Counted from the stretch's first letter, positions 16,507 to 24,789 are shown. The stretch: DNA of 64,000 nucleotides from Pseudanabaena biceps (GCA_013361095.1 JAATWA010000003.1:62001-126000); one strand, 5' to 3'. Notes: a model not told the origin generated them from the letters alone. Made by a program: numbers and translations.

Positions 16507-16944
16507 TTAAGCAGCAAGTTGCCTGTATCTTGGTTTCACGTTAGGTTTAATGCCAACAGGAATCGGGATACGGGCTGGGAATACGCGCAGATGTTCTTGG
16601 GCAAATACTCGAAACTTGGCGGTATGGTGTCTACCGCTATTGTTGACTGTGAGGTAGACTCGCTCATCTAGAATTGCTTCGATGGTTGCATCTGGTAATT
16701 CTGGGCGGGGATAGAGTGGGAAGATATTCGCATGTTCTTCCAAGAATAGTTCCACAATCTTAGCAAAGTGTTGTTTCGTCCGTTCAATGTGAAGACTAGC
16801 AATCAATTCGGTTCCCAGCCATTGCGCGAATGCTTTCTGCTCGATGCTGACTGCATATTTCTTGGCTTTGGCTACCCATTCAGTTCCGTGATTGGTGGAT
16901 CTGGGCGATAGCAAACATTGGTAGCCTTTGTGAGTGTAAATCAT
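16507..16944 (-). CDS. Hypothetical 145-aa protein
   Basis: Unrecognised soluble protein, slightly basic, with His-rich segments (SGRHHTAKFRVFAQEHLRVF) and proline-rich tail PARIPIPVGIKPNVK. ATG at 16944; it is followed by its own terminator and preceded by the ssb terminator, so it forms a single-gene unit between ssb and the PRTRC cassette. The mid region (LGTELIASLHIERTKQHFAK) is helical. Function unknown. Confidence 0.55.
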   Translation of the reverse strand: MIYTHKGYQCLLSPRSTNHGTEWVAKAKKYAVSIEQKAFAQWLGTELIASLHIERTKQHFAKIVELFLEEHANIFPLYPRPELPDATIEAILDERVYLTVNNSGRHHTAKFRVFAQEHLRVFPARIPIPVGIKPNVKPRYRQLAA

Positions 16945-17002
16945 CGTTACTTTCTCTTTCTTTAGTTGGGCATGAGCCTTAAGCGACAGCGCCTAAAAAA
17001 CA

Positions 17003-17054
17003 AACAGCTATAGAGAGCTTGGATAGATATCTATCACTACTCTCTATAGCTGTT
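17003..17054 (-). terminator. Terminator downstream of ssb
   Basis: 15-bp perfect arms AACAGCTATAGAGAG (17003-17017) and complement (17040-17054), with an inner palindrome GATAGATATCTATC. On the minus strand the stem is followed by TGTTTTTTAGG, four nt after the ssb stop begins the stem. Confidence 0.75.
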
Positions 17055-17057
17055 CAA

Positions 17058-17465
17058 CTAGAAGTCGTCGTCGTAAACGGTTGATTCTTCATACTCTTCG
17101 TCTTCAGCAGACTTTCTCACAACATCAATGAAGTTCAGAGATTGGGCATGAATCACAGTCCGCGCATGATGCTTCTTGTCTTTCTTGGACTTGTATTCTT
17201 CGGGTTGAGCGAGAACTCCCGTAACTTCGACAAAGCGTCCAGATTGCGCTCTCTCTTCGGCATATTCCGCAGTTCCATTCCAGCAAACTACTTTTACCCA
17301 GAGTGGTTCTTGGTCGATCCAATTACCTTCTTTGTCTCGGCGAGGTTTGGGCTGTATGGCGAGGCTGAAGTCTAGTACGTCTTTGCCACTGGTTTTGGTT
17401 TTACGAACTTCAGATACGTTACCGACATAGCCAGAGAGAACAACGAGATTAGTTGAATTACACAT
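17058..17465 (-). CDS. ssb: Single-stranded DNA-binding protein
   Basis: 135 residues with one OB fold: NLVVLSGYVGNVSEVRKTKTSG, then DFSLAIQPKPR, WVKVVCWNGTAEYAEE and RFVEVTGVLAQPEEY. The acidic tail ends YDDDF, resembling the SSB C-terminal DDxPF tip that binds partner proteins, but without the Pro. Shorter than the usual chromosomal cyanobacterial SSB, so probably a plasmid copy. Gene order ssb downstream of a Sak4-like ATPase suggests joint work in recombination or replication. Its own terminator follows. Confidence 0.88.
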   Translation of the reverse strand: MCNSTNLVVLSGYVGNVSEVRKTKTSGKDVLDFSLAIQPKPRRDKEGNWIDQEPLWVKVVCWNGTAEYAEERAQSGRFVEVTGVLAQPEEYKSKKDKKHHARTVIHAQSLNFIDVVRKSAEDEEYEESTVYDDDF

Positions 17466-17531
17466 GAGTTTTTTCCTTCTATTTAGGAATCAGGTCATGG
17501 ACTTCCACGCGATAGCGTTCTTCAAAGAAAT

Positions 17532-17569
17532 GAATAACTCTCTAATTTAATTTAGATAGAGGGTTATTC
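17532..17569 (-). terminator. Terminator downstream of the Sak4-like ATPase
   Basis: 13-nt arms GAATAACtCTCTA (17532-17544) and TAGAGgGTTATTC (17557-17569), one wobble, AT-rich loop; the minus strand continues ATTTCTTTG. Located 12 nt after the gene's stop. Confidence 0.6.
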
Positions 17570-17581
17570 ATTTTGCGATTT

Positions 17582-18784
17582 CTAGAATTCGAGTTGATTG
17601 GTGATGTCTTTGGCAATTTCGGCATATTGTCCTGGATGCCGTGATGTCGATATGTCGATCAGGTTTTGGGCTAGTTCGGCGGTGTATCCTTTGAAGCCTA
17701 GCCATTCTCGCATCAGTGCTTCGCAGACGGCTTTGATTTGTTCGGCGGTCATATTTTCACTGTTGAATTTGGGTTTCAATCCGCTTTCATCGGCTCCATA
17801 TAGGTCAATGCTGGTTTCAATCACTTTGCTGATGTGTTGCTGGGTGATTGCCAATAATGCTTTGAAGGCGGCTTTGGCTGGGTTGTCGGGTTTGCTGTGA
17901 TGGGTTTGGGTATTGGTAGTTGGCTTGGATTCAATGACTGTGGCGATATGACCGTTGGTACTAGCAATCTGAGCGATATGACCATTGGTACTAGCAATCT
18001 GGGGGATATGACCGTTGCTGCTGGCGACTGCTGCTAGTTCGGACTGTTTTTGTGGCTCCTGTAAGACTGGATTGACGGGTACATTGATGATCGGGATAAA
18101 CGCATTTCTGTTGACTGGGGTTTCATCACTCAGCCATGTTTGAATCATTTCGGCAAATTTCTTGCCTGGTTTTGGGAAGATGCCATTGCTGATTTCAGGA
18201 CATCTGCTCTTGGATATGGTCAGGGTGTTCTGGTCATCGAGTAAGCCACAAATGTCTAGTTCATATTCACTGCCTTCCTTTTGGATCGGGGCTGTGCCAA
18301 TCTTTCGGACACTGGTGATTTTCTGCTTACCACCAATTTCAGTCGCGCTGTAGTCGTACTCAATCTTTGACCGCATCGTGACGATGATGTGGCAACTAGA
18401 GCTGATGATTTTGTCCCATAGTTGGCGTTCGATGGGGCGGATTCTTGCCCAGTTCCTCACGTCACTACCTACTGCGTCTAGTTCGGCGTACCATGCATGG
18501 GATAGGGAGTCGATGATTAGGTAATCAAATCCTGATTCTTCGGCGCTTTCAATGGCGTTGTAATATTGGCTGGGTCCAAATTTGGTTAGTTCTAGTGATT
18601 TGAAGTCAAACAGGTTGGCGTATTTACGGCTAGAGCCATATTCGGTGTCGATCAGTCCAATCTTTTTCCCCAATATTGTTGCTAGTTGGAGAGCGGTGTA
18701 GGTTTTGCCACAGCCTGGTGGGCCATACAAAGCCATGCGTAGTTTGATGTTTTCTTTCGTTGCTTTCTGAAATGAGTAGGTCAT
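17582..18784 (-). CDS. Sak4-like RecA-fold ATPase (AAA_24 type)
   Basis: 400 residues. Walker A YGPPGCGKTYTAL (around 20-32), Walker B FDYLIIDSLSHAWYAEL (around 85-100) and a later HIIVTMRSK (motif like RecA/RadA sensor strand). Residues 135-165 contain KQKITSVRKIGTAPIQKEGS, typical of phage/plasmid AAA_24 ATPases related to Sak4 single-strand annealing proteins. Residues about 240-290 are a Ser/Asn/Gly-rich linker with three imperfect copies of ASTNGHI. The C-terminal 100 residues are helical. Sak4-like proteins work with SSB, and ssb lies directly downstream. A replication or recombination-loader role is inferred. Confidence 0.75.
   Translation of the reverse strand: MTYSFQKATKENIKLRMALYGPPGCGKTYTALQLATILGKKIGLIDTEYGSSRKYANLFDFKSLELTKFGPSQYYNAIESAEESGFDYLIIDSLSHAWYAELDAVGSDVRNWARIRPIERQLWDKIISSSCHIIVTMRSKIEYDYSATEIGGKQKITSVRKIGTAPIQKEGSEYELDICGLLDDQNTLTISKSRCPEISNGIFPKPGKKFAEMIQTWLSDETPVNRNAFIPIINVPVNPVLQEPQKQSELAAVASSNGHIPQIASTNGHIAQIASTNGHIATVIESKPTTNTQTHHSKPDNPAKAAFKALLAITQQHISKVIETSIDLYGADESGLKPKFNSENMTAEQIKAVCEALMREWLGFKGYTAELAQNLIDISTSRHPGQYAEIAKDITNQLEF
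17945..18027 (-). repeat. 30-bp tandem repeat inside the Sak4-like gene
   Basis: Two full units (17945-17974, 17975-18004) and most of a third begin GATATGACC and encode TNGHI-type repeats in the linker. Units differ at few positions, consistent with recent slippage; length variation between relatives is expected. Confidence 0.7.
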
Positions 18785-18864
18785 AGATATTTCTCCTTAT
18801 TAGTTAATAGGTAAGTGGGTTTGGTAAATACTTGGAATTTTTCCTTGCGAACCTCGCTAGAGGA

Positions 18865-18907
18865 AAAGCGAGAATAGGCGGCGCAATGCGCCGCCTATTC
18901 TCGCTTT
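18865..18907 (-). terminator. Strong GC-rich hairpin after the ViaA-like gene
   Basis: Perfect 20-bp stem (18865-18884 and 18888-18907) with a 3-nt AAT loop; core GGCGGCGC. On the minus strand it is followed by TTCC rather than a long T-run, so it is a strong stem but an imperfect intrinsic terminator. Confidence 0.6.
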
Positions 18908-18916
18908 AAGTGCTTT

Positions 18917-20374
18917 TTAGATGCTGTATAGACAGTCGGATACTTCGCTGTCGTCTGTGAGATCTGTTATTTCTACATAGCGATCGCATAAGTTGCCGAT
19001 CGTGCTTTCGTAGTTGCTGAGGTTGCCACCAGCAATCAAGATGCCGTAGCAACTAAATTCATACTTTTTCCTGTCTGCTTGCCATTGCTCCATGAAACTA
19101 GATGATGGGGTGTCTAGTCCGTCGGTGATTAATACCACGTCGGCTTTCTTGGTATGTTCGTGCTGTTGGATCGATGCTAAGGCTCCCGTCAGAGCGGCGG
19201 TAAAACTGGTGCTGTCACCGTTGTAGAACTTTTCGATGCAGTCAATTACGCGATTAGTGTCGGGGATTTCCCCTGCAAAGTCGTCGATTCGCTCTACCTT
19301 GCCTGTGAAGTGCAAGATGCGGCAATGGCGCTTTTGGCTTACAGCAATACTCAATAGCGCTAGGGCGATCGCTTTGCTCCAGATTTCTTCTTTCCCTGTC
19401 ATTGACCCACTTGAATCTAGACAGATAACGATTGGTCCTCTGGCAAGGGGTTCGCGGCTGATTAGTTCTCGTTGTAATAGCGATCGCTCAATATAGCCTT
19501 TGGCGAATATGGGGAATAGTGCGGGTTCGGTAAGCTTGACTAGCTCGCAGGGCAGTAGTCGGATTAGGTCGTTGCCTGTGGTTACGCCGATGATTTCGGT
19601 TCGTCCTTCTTTGACTTTGCTGCGTTGTATCTTGGCTGCGATCGCGATTTTCTTGCCTGCAAGTTCAGCGATCGCTTGAAGTTTTGGCGATGCTTGAAGG
19701 CGTTGGGCGAGCTGGATTTTATCGGCGATTTTAAGTTGGGTTTCGTTGCTGTAATTGCTGCTGCCGCTATAGGCGGCTAAGCTTTCGCCGATCGCTTGCA
19801 TTTCTGCTTCGGCTTTGGCTATGCCAATTAGCAGTGCGGTTTCGATTTCGGCATTGCTAATGGAGTCAGCATAAGCTTCACTTGCTAGTCGCGCTTCTAG
19901 TCCTTTTTGCTTTAACTGTTGAATCTTTTGCATCAGCCCAGCATTGGGTGTTTGTCCTTGCAATGCTTCAAAAATACCCCGAAGCTGATTTCTGATTACT
20001 TCTGGGTCTTCTAGTGGTTCGGTTGGTTCGGGCAGCATTTCGGCGATCGCGATACACAGTGCAGTTGTGCCGATGCCTGAGAGAAATTCATCTCCATTCA
20101 GGCGGTTGCTAAATTTCTGGAATGCTTCTAATTCGCTCATCTGTTGATGGATGGCGATCCAGATTTTGTTTTCGGGTTTGATGGCGCTATCTTCTAGTCG
20201 GTTGGGTTGGCGATCGTACAGGCGATGATAGGTTTCGCTGACAAAGGTTTCAAAGTTGTAGACTTTGCTTTCCCCTTCTTCAATCACTTCGCTCAGTCTG
20301 GATGATTTTTCTTTGAAGTCATTCACACATAACTTTGTCCATTTGGGGATTACATACACTAATGGTTCTTGCAT
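18917..20374 (-). CDS. ViaA-like VWA-domain protein
   Basis: 485 residues, close to the 480-490 of ViaA. The first 290 residues are helical; the C-terminal VWA domain begins with VICLDSSGSMTGKEE (MIDAS D-x-S-x-S around residue 315) followed by Thr in DSTSFTAALTGAL and Asp in VVLITDGLDTPSS, so the metal site is complete. It is downstream of a RavA-like MoxR ATPase by 63 nt. In enterobacteria RavA-ViaA is a MoxR-VWA chaperone pair acting on membrane and respiratory complexes; here the plasmid-like setting suggests a different client. No membrane segment is seen. Confidence 0.78.
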   Translation of the reverse strand: MQEPLVYVIPKWTKLCVNDFKEKSSRLSEVIEEGESKVYNFETFVSETYHRLYDRQPNRLEDSAIKPENKIWIAIHQQMSELEAFQKFSNRLNGDEFLSGIGTTALCIAIAEMLPEPTEPLEDPEVIRNQLRGIFEALQGQTPNAGLMQKIQQLKQKGLEARLASEAYADSISNAEIETALLIGIAKAEAEMQAIGESLAAYSGSSNYSNETQLKIADKIQLAQRLQASPKLQAIAELAGKKIAIAAKIQRSKVKEGRTEIIGVTTGNDLIRLLPCELVKLTEPALFPIFAKGYIERSLLQRELISREPLARGPIVICLDSSGSMTGKEEIWSKAIALALLSIAVSQKRHCRILHFTGKVERIDDFAGEIPDTNRVIDCIEKFYNGDSTSFTAALTGALASIQQHEHTKKADVVLITDGLDTPSSSFMEQWQADRKKYEFSCYGILIAGGNLSNYESTIGNLCDRYVEITDLTDDSEVSDCLYSI

Positions 20375-20437
20375 TTTGAGTCTCTATTAGGTTGAGAAAG
20401 ATGAGAGAGCAGGTAATCTGCTCTCTGTTGATTGTTT

Positions 20438-21655
20438 CTATGCGCCGTACATGATTTCACTGACTTTCGCTAGTAATGGTTTCTTCTTGGTTTCGATTTC
20501 AGCGATCGCTTGTTGGGCTTTCTTTGCCCTGTTCGGGTGTTGAACAATCAGGCTTTGTAGTCTGTCGATCATGTTTCGCATATCGGACAGTAATCCCGAA
20601 CCTTCGGTTGCCCAATCGTCTTGCTGCTTCTTTGTGCCATAAACTGGACAGTTGCCCAAGTCTGAAAGCTTTTCGGTGATGGCAGCGAGGATTTCTTGGG
20701 CTTGGATATTCACGGGATTGCCCACTTTGGCGACGATTTTTCTGATCAGTGCTTGCTCTCTGGGATGGTTCCAGATTACATGGTTGAGAATTTCAAAGCT
20801 GTCTTCGCTGACTTCGGGTTCTTCTTGCAAATAGGCATAGGCTTTGAGAATGTTGACAATCTGCACGTATTTTCTGGTGCTGACGATGAAGTTTTCTTTC
20901 TTCAGTTCCCGTTGTAGGTCGATTAGGGAGTCGATGACTGGGGTGGGGAAGGGGACGTTTTTCACGGCGGTTTGCATTTGCTCTAGTTCGGCTAGGCTCA
21001 GCATAGTGGTGATCTGGGGGGCGGCGATGTTGCTGGTTTTGCGTAGTAGCAATGTTCGCAGGTCTTCGTCGCCTAGATAATCGACCATGTACCGCAAGCT
21101 CAGTCGATCCCAAAATGCTCCATCTTCTTCGCCGTCTAGGAGTTCGTTGGAACAGCCAATCATGGTGATTAATGGTGATTGCAGTTTGGTTTTGCCGTTT
21201 AGAAATTCCCGTTCGTTCATCAGTCCTAATGCGGAGTTACGGACAATGCTATTTGCCTTTCCAATTTCATCCATGAGGGCAAGGTGCGCTTCAGGTAACA
21301 TGGCTTCGGTGTCGCGCACGAATTTGCCTTTTTGCAGTTCGGCGAGGTCGGGTGCGCCTAGTACTTCTTCGGCGACGGTGGTTTTGGTCATCAGGTAATG
21401 AAAGAATGTGGTTCCTGTGATTGCGTCTGAGACGGCTTTTGCAAGCTCGGTTTTGCCTGTTCCTGGTTTGCCTCCTAAGAAAACATGCATTTTCGATAGC
21501 AGTCCGACGATGATTAGGTCGATCGCTTCGCTGCGGTCTAGATACGCGGCTTTCAATTGTTCTCGCAGTTGTTGTAGTTTCTCGGATGGGGATTTATGGG
21601 TTACGGTCAAGGCGGTTACATGTCCGTTTGTTTTCGCGATTTCGGTGGCGATCAT
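20438..21655 (-). CDS. RavA-like MoxR-family AAA+ ATPase
   Basis: 405 residues. VFLGGKPGTGKTELAKAV is Walker A (residues 56-72), LALMDEIGKANSIVRNS is Walker B with the RavA-type continuation, MIGCSNELLDGEEDGAFWDR is the sensor 1 and arginine-finger region, and the lid is followed by a helical C-terminus of the RavA type. ATG at 21655 with an AAGGAAC site. Upstream of the ViaA-like gene in the same direction. MoxR ATPases remodel targets chosen by a VWA partner. A magnesium chelatase role (BchI) is unlikely because there are no chlorophyll neighbours and the sequence is RavA-like. Confidence 0.82.
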   Translation of the reverse strand: MIATEIAKTNGHVTALTVTHKSPSEKLQQLREQLKAAYLDRSEAIDLIIVGLLSKMHVFLGGKPGTGKTELAKAVSDAITGTTFFHYLMTKTTVAEEVLGAPDLAELQKGKFVRDTEAMLPEAHLALMDEIGKANSIVRNSALGLMNEREFLNGKTKLQSPLITMIGCSNELLDGEEDGAFWDRLSLRYMVDYLGDEDLRTLLLRKTSNIAAPQITTMLSLAELEQMQTAVKNVPFPTPVIDSLIDLQRELKKENFIVSTRKYVQIVNILKAYAYLQEEPEVSEDSFEILNHVIWNHPREQALIRKIVAKVGNPVNIQAQEILAAITEKLSDLGNCPVYGTKKQQDDWATEGSGLLSDMRNMIDRLQSLIVQHPNRAKKAQQAIAEIETKKKPLLAKVSEIMYGA

Positions 21656-21730
21656 TTTTAAGTTCCTTTTATTTTTTATCTTTGATGTTTTGATGGGGAG
21701 TAGCGCGTTGGCTACTCCCGAGATCCTTCG

Positions 21731-22774
21731 CTAGAAGCCGAGGTCAAATAGGTTGTCTAGGCTCTCGTCTGTTGTTTCTGGGATTAGGTTGGTTTCTTCT
21801 GGTTCAGAGATGATTTCTTCTGTTTGATGTGGTTGGTTTTCTGGATTTTCGACTGCTGTGGAAGTTGAAATTTCTTCCAATACGTTTAGGCAACGTTGTC
21901 GCAGTTTGGCGAGTTTGTCGGTGAGTGCGTCGGAGCGAAATTGCAATAGCTCGGAGAGCATTTTAGTTTTGTGTTCTACTTCCCGATATACCTTGAGTTG
22001 GTTTTTCAGGGTGCTACCTTTTGTTTCGGATACTTTCTCTGGGTCTAGCAGTTCGTCTAGGTAGCTGGACATCGACTGCACTTCTTTTTCCAGAGATTGC
22101 CTTGCAATGATGTCCATGTCGCCAATGCCTGCGATCGGCATCCAACGGATGTTGTTTTCTCTGTGAATCAGCGGTAGTAGTTCTCGAAAGGCGGTTAGCT
22201 CTGAGCGATAGCTTCTTGCCACAAAGTATGTGCCGCCTCGTTCCCGAAATGGCACTCCAGCTTTCTTCACAAATTCGGTCAGCATGGCGCGGATTTCTTT
22301 GCTGGTGATTTCTTGGCTCCATCTGTACCATTTGTCGAAGGTGGTTCTCGCGATGTCAATCAGGGGTTCATTGTCACTGCTCCAGTCTTCTCGATTCCAA
22401 TTGGTGATTTCGTTGCTTTTATCGAAGGTATAAGATGCGAGTTGGTAATAGCGCAGCTTTTTGTCTTTCTCGCTCTTGTTTTCTAGGACAAATCCATAGA
22501 CTAGTACTCCGTTGTTGGAGATTTGACGGATGAGGAGATTGTAGTTGCTCAGTTGGGTCTGGGCTTTTGTTCTCGCATTTTTAAATGCACTTAGTTTGTT
22601 AGGGCTTTCGGGGAGGTATCTGAAGTCAAGATTCACTTGCTCGGCGGCTCGTTTTAGGGTAGCTTCACTTAGTCTGGTCTCGGCATTGATTGACCATGCG
22701 ATTAGGTCGCCTAGGTATTCGGCTCCTTTATCGATTAATGCTTGCTGGGTGGCGATCATCGCTGCTGTGTTCAT
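21731..22774 (-). CDS. Conserved plasmid/phage-type protein (possibly DUF6744)
   Basis: 347 residues. The middle (residues 150-220) has TKEIRAMLTEFVKKAG and RERGGTYFVARSYRSELTA; the C-terminal third is Glu-rich and ends in a NLFDLGF tip, suggesting a partner-binding tail. I recall this type as DUF6744, found beside RavA/ViaA-like genes on plasmids and phages, but this is not certain. It is followed at 76 nt by RavA in the same direction, so it is probably the third member of this operon. No catalytic motif is seen. Confidence 0.55.
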   Translation of the reverse strand: MNTAAMIATQQALIDKGAEYLGDLIAWSINAETRLSEATLKRAAEQVNLDFRYLPESPNKLSAFKNARTKAQTQLSNYNLLIRQISNNGVLVYGFVLENKSEKDKKLRYYQLASYTFDKSNEITNWNREDWSSDNEPLIDIARTTFDKWYRWSQEITSKEIRAMLTEFVKKAGVPFRERGGTYFVARSYRSELTAFRELLPLIHRENNIRWMPIAGIGDMDIIARQSLEKEVQSMSSYLDELLDPEKVSETKGSTLKNQLKVYREVEHKTKMLSELLQFRSDALTDKLAKLRQRCLNVLEEISTSTAVENPENQPHQTEEIISEPEETNLIPETTDESLDNLFDLGF

Positions 22775-22894
22775 GGCTTGTATCCTCTAATTTAGATATA
22801 GATGAGCGATCGCCTTTTGCAGTCTGCTAGGCGATTGTTTGGTAGTAGTTAATTCGGTAGCGGTTGTCTTGGGATGGCTCTGCTTGACTTCTGT

Positions 22895-23227
22895 TTACTT
22901 GATTCCCGCCCCTAGTTTTCTGGTGGGTTCCGTACTTACATGGGCTGCTTCTAGCAGTTGCTTTATCTCTTTTGTATAAGGGTCGTTTTGAAACAGGTTT
23001 TCATTGAGATCTACCGTTCCGTCACTGCGAATTGTCAATGATGGGTCAAATTTGGCACGAGTTGGTCGATCGTGATGGCATTTGAATTCTGCTCGAATAT
23101 CTCCTACAAATAGATAAGAGCCTTCTTTGCTCCGAGAGCTAATCACTTTTTTCAATTCCCAATGATATTTGCTGCAAATCTTCAGCATGGTTTTGATTTG
23201 ATGGACGTTGCCTTTGATGTTTTTCAT
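22895..23227 (-). CDS. Hypothetical 110-aa protein
   Basis: Basic protein (MKNIKGNVHQIKTMLKICSK), ending RKLGAGIK. Its start at 23227 overlaps the end of the upstream frame by 89 nt, which is unusual; a later ATG at residue 14 (23188) would halve the overlap. Central DIRAEFKCHHDRPTRAKFDP segment suggests a small beta-alpha fold. Reminiscent in layout of DUF1257-type (Ycf35) proteins but not convincingly so. Confidence 0.45.
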   Translation of the reverse strand: MKNIKGNVHQIKTMLKICSKYHWELKKVISSRSKEGSYLFVGDIRAEFKCHHDRPTRAKFDPSLTIRSDGTVDLNENLFQNDPYTKEIKQLLEAAHVSTEPTRKLGAGIK

Positions 23228-23459
23228 TCAAGCTTTGCTCCTTGATAATTGGCTTCACGTTTGCTGCTATTTCACAATCGCGTGACAGTATCTGCAAATG
23301 GTTTTTAGCTATTTGCAGATCGATAGCGGTCTTCTTTTTTCTGTTATTCTTGTCGAGTTTGGATTGTAGAAAAGCGATTAGCTTTTTTGTTTTTTGGATT
23401 TCTGCTTCAATCTTGGCAAGATGAGAAGATTTACCGAACTGGAAACTATTTGTTGTCAT
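23139..23459 (-). CDS. Hypothetical coiled-coil protein
   Basis: From ATG 23459 about 106 residues. Residues 10-70 (LAKIEAEIQKTKKLIAFLQS then KNHLQILSRDCEIAANV) form a coiled coil; the tail is Gln/Asn-rich. The last 89 nt overlap the next gene in another frame, so either this frame is truncated in reality or the two genes overlap. Unknown function. Confidence 0.4.
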   Translation of the reverse strand: MTTNSFQFGKSSHLAKIEAEIQKTKKLIAFLQSKLDKNNRKKKTAIDLQIAKNHLQILSRDCEIAANVKPIIKEQSLNEKHQRQRPSNQNHAEDLQQISLGIEKSD

Positions 23460-23518
23460 ATTTTTGGAACTCACAAATAGCAGTTAGCTTTTGGCTAATC
23501 GCTAACTGCTAATTTCTT

Positions 23519-23686
23519 CTACGCACTAATCCTCTTGTGCTTCTTTCGCCAATATTTGCGCTGGCGACGGGTTTGGATATGGACGATTTTGGGATGCTTT
23601 TCTACTACGTGATGCTGTTCTGGATGGATGGCGATCGCTAATAGCAATAGTCCACACAATACGCTTTTGTATCTTTGGATTGTCAT
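23519..23686 (-). CDS. Small membrane/secreted basic protein, 55 aa
   Basis: ATG 23686 to TAG 23519. The N-terminus (YKSVLCGLLLLAIAIHPEQH) is a signal peptide or membrane anchor with Cys11; the tail is strikingly basic (TRRQRKYWRKKHKRISA). The contrast between hydrophobic start and cationic end suggests a secreted cationic peptide or a small membrane protein. No family recognised. It lies between two small unknown genes, with a hairpin just upstream. Confidence 0.5.
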   Translation of the reverse strand: MTIQRYKSVLCGLLLLAIAIHPEQHHVVEKHPKIVHIQTRRQRKYWRKKHKRISA

Positions 23687-23706
23687 ATTTGACTCCATAA
23701 CAAATT

Positions 23707-23732
23707 AGCCTCCTGATGCAAATCGGGAGGCT
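23707..23732 (-). terminator. Hairpin terminator after the 156-aa gene
   Basis: AGCCTCCtGAT/ATCgGGAGGCT, 11-nt arms with one mismatch, loop GCAA, located 27 nt after the stop of the gene at 23760. T-tracts are short on both strands (TTTT on the plus side), so its direction is uncertain. Confidence 0.5.
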
Positions 23733-23759
23733 TTTGGATTTTGAATATTGGGATTGAAT

Positions 23760-24230
23760 TTAGTCGGGTTTATCTACTGCGAACTCAGCTTGCAGCCTAG
23801 TTCTATTAGCTTCATAGGCTTGTTTCGCAGTCAGGAAGGGATGGGCAATCATATAGGAACTAAAACCACCATCGGTGCGGATAAAGCAGATTACAAATTG
23901 ATTCTCGGGCTTGTATTCCCTGATTTGTCTCTTCTCTTCCTTTTGAAATGGGTTTGGGTATCCCGATTCATTAGCAATGTGCTCTGCTGTAGTTTGGCTT
24001 AGGTAGCAGCCATAGCTTTCAGAGTTCAGCCATTTTTGATAGGGGCTGATGCCGATTTGCGATTCTTTGGATTTATTGACATCAATGATGATTGCACCTC
24101 TGCCTTCGCTTTTGTAGCCGTGCCATGCTATTGCTAGCAGTAGCTCAAGATTCACGCGAATGAATTCCGCATGGCTTTGTCGCGATTCGCTGCCACTGGG
24201 TAAGTCAGACGCATTATATTTCCACGCCAT
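23760..24230 (-). CDS. Hypothetical 156-aa protein
   Basis: Soluble protein with a block ELLLAIAWHGYKSEGRGAII then IDVNKSKESQIGISPYQKWL and FVICFIRTDGGFSSYMIAHP, which resembles cyanobacterial conserved hypothetical proteins of plasmids, without known function. No TM or signal sequence; Asp/Lys rich end (AVDKPD). ATG at 24230 next to a putative Shine-Dalgarno AGGAGC (24240 region). Confidence 0.5.
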   Translation of the reverse strand: MAWKYNASDLPSGSESRQSHAEFIRVNLELLLAIAWHGYKSEGRGAIIIDVNKSKESQIGISPYQKWLNSESYGCYLSQTTAEHIANESGYPNPFQKEEKRQIREYKPENQFVICFIRTDGGFSSYMIAHPFLTAKQAYEANRTRLQAEFAVDKPD

Positions 24231-24290
24231 TATTTTATCTGCTCCTTATATTCGTCACAAAATTCCTGCTAAGGACTTCTTACAAACCTG

Positions 24291-24354
24291 TGTGATAAAA
24301 AATTAGCCTACCCATTCTACTACATGAGTATGGGTAGGCTAATTTTCTATCACA
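24291..24354 (-). terminator. Long hairpin terminator
   Basis: Outer arms TGTGATA/TATCACA (24291-24297, 24348-24354) and inner 17-bp arms AAAATTAGCCTACCCAT (24299-24315) and complement (24330-24346), nearly 24 bp of stem. It starts 5 nt after the stop of the 24360 gene. Confidence 0.75.
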
Positions 24355-24359
24355 CTGAT

Positions 24360-24575
24360 TTATATCTTTAGATTTTCTCCAGTGCAGTCTTGGATTTTTC
24401 CACTTGCTAGCATTTGCTGAATTGTTCCAGCTTTTGAAGGCAAGAATGATACTGCATCTCGATTGCATTCGAGAATTTCGCAACCATAATGGTCTTTGAG
24501 CCTAGATGCTATCTTTTTGATTGAGCGCTTGAAACTCACTATTACATAACATTTGCTATTTTTAAACAGTGACAT
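24360..24575 (-). CDS. Hypothetical 71-aa protein
   Basis: From the ATG at 24575 (MSLFKNSKCYVIV; an ATG seven codons earlier is possible). Residues 10-20 CYVIVSFKRSIKK, then EILECNRDAVSFLPSKAG, then MLASGKIQDCTGENLKI. Contains three Cys. Unknown family. A strong terminator follows, supporting it as a real transcribed gene. Confidence 0.45.
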   Translation of the reverse strand: MSLFKNSKCYVIVSFKRSIKKIASRLKDHYGCEILECNRDAVSFLPSKAGTIQQMLASGKIQDCTGENLKI

Positions 24576-24755
24576 TTGGCAATTTTCTTTGTCCATTTTT
24601 GCATCTCAAACCTTCATAGACTTTTAGCGACAGCGCTTTCCCTATGTAATTCTATTCATTTAGAATAGAATTCTTAAAACAATGTTAGCTGTTCTCTTTG
24701 TTCATCCACATTGGTAGAGTCGAGGTAGGGTATTATCCCTAGCCCCTCTCTGTTA

Positions 24756-24789
24756 GATCTGGACGTACCCATTTCTGTGTATCCAGCTC
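24756..24789 (-). ncRNA. Group II intron domain V
   Basis: 34-nt catalytic hairpin of the intron on the minus strand (24789 down to 24756). It begins GAGCTGG and ends CCAGATC, with a GAAA tetraloop and the AC bulge position conserved. Domain VI follows directly, with paired TAGGG/CCCTA and GGGG/CCTC segments and an unpaired A on the 3' side. Confidence 0.8.

Noticed and set aside
17940-18030. CRISPR-like repeat array
   Set aside because: The repeats are contiguous, without spacers, and encode a protein linker; no other array was seen in the window.
20793-21113. Arginine-rich ORF on the minus strand
   Set aside because: It is a shadow of the RavA-like gene in another frame, with no independent start signal.
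18917-21655. Magnesium chelatase (BchI/BchD-like) pair
   Set aside because: The ATPase has RavA-type blocks, the VWA protein has C-terminal VWA like ViaA, and no pigment genes are adjacent.
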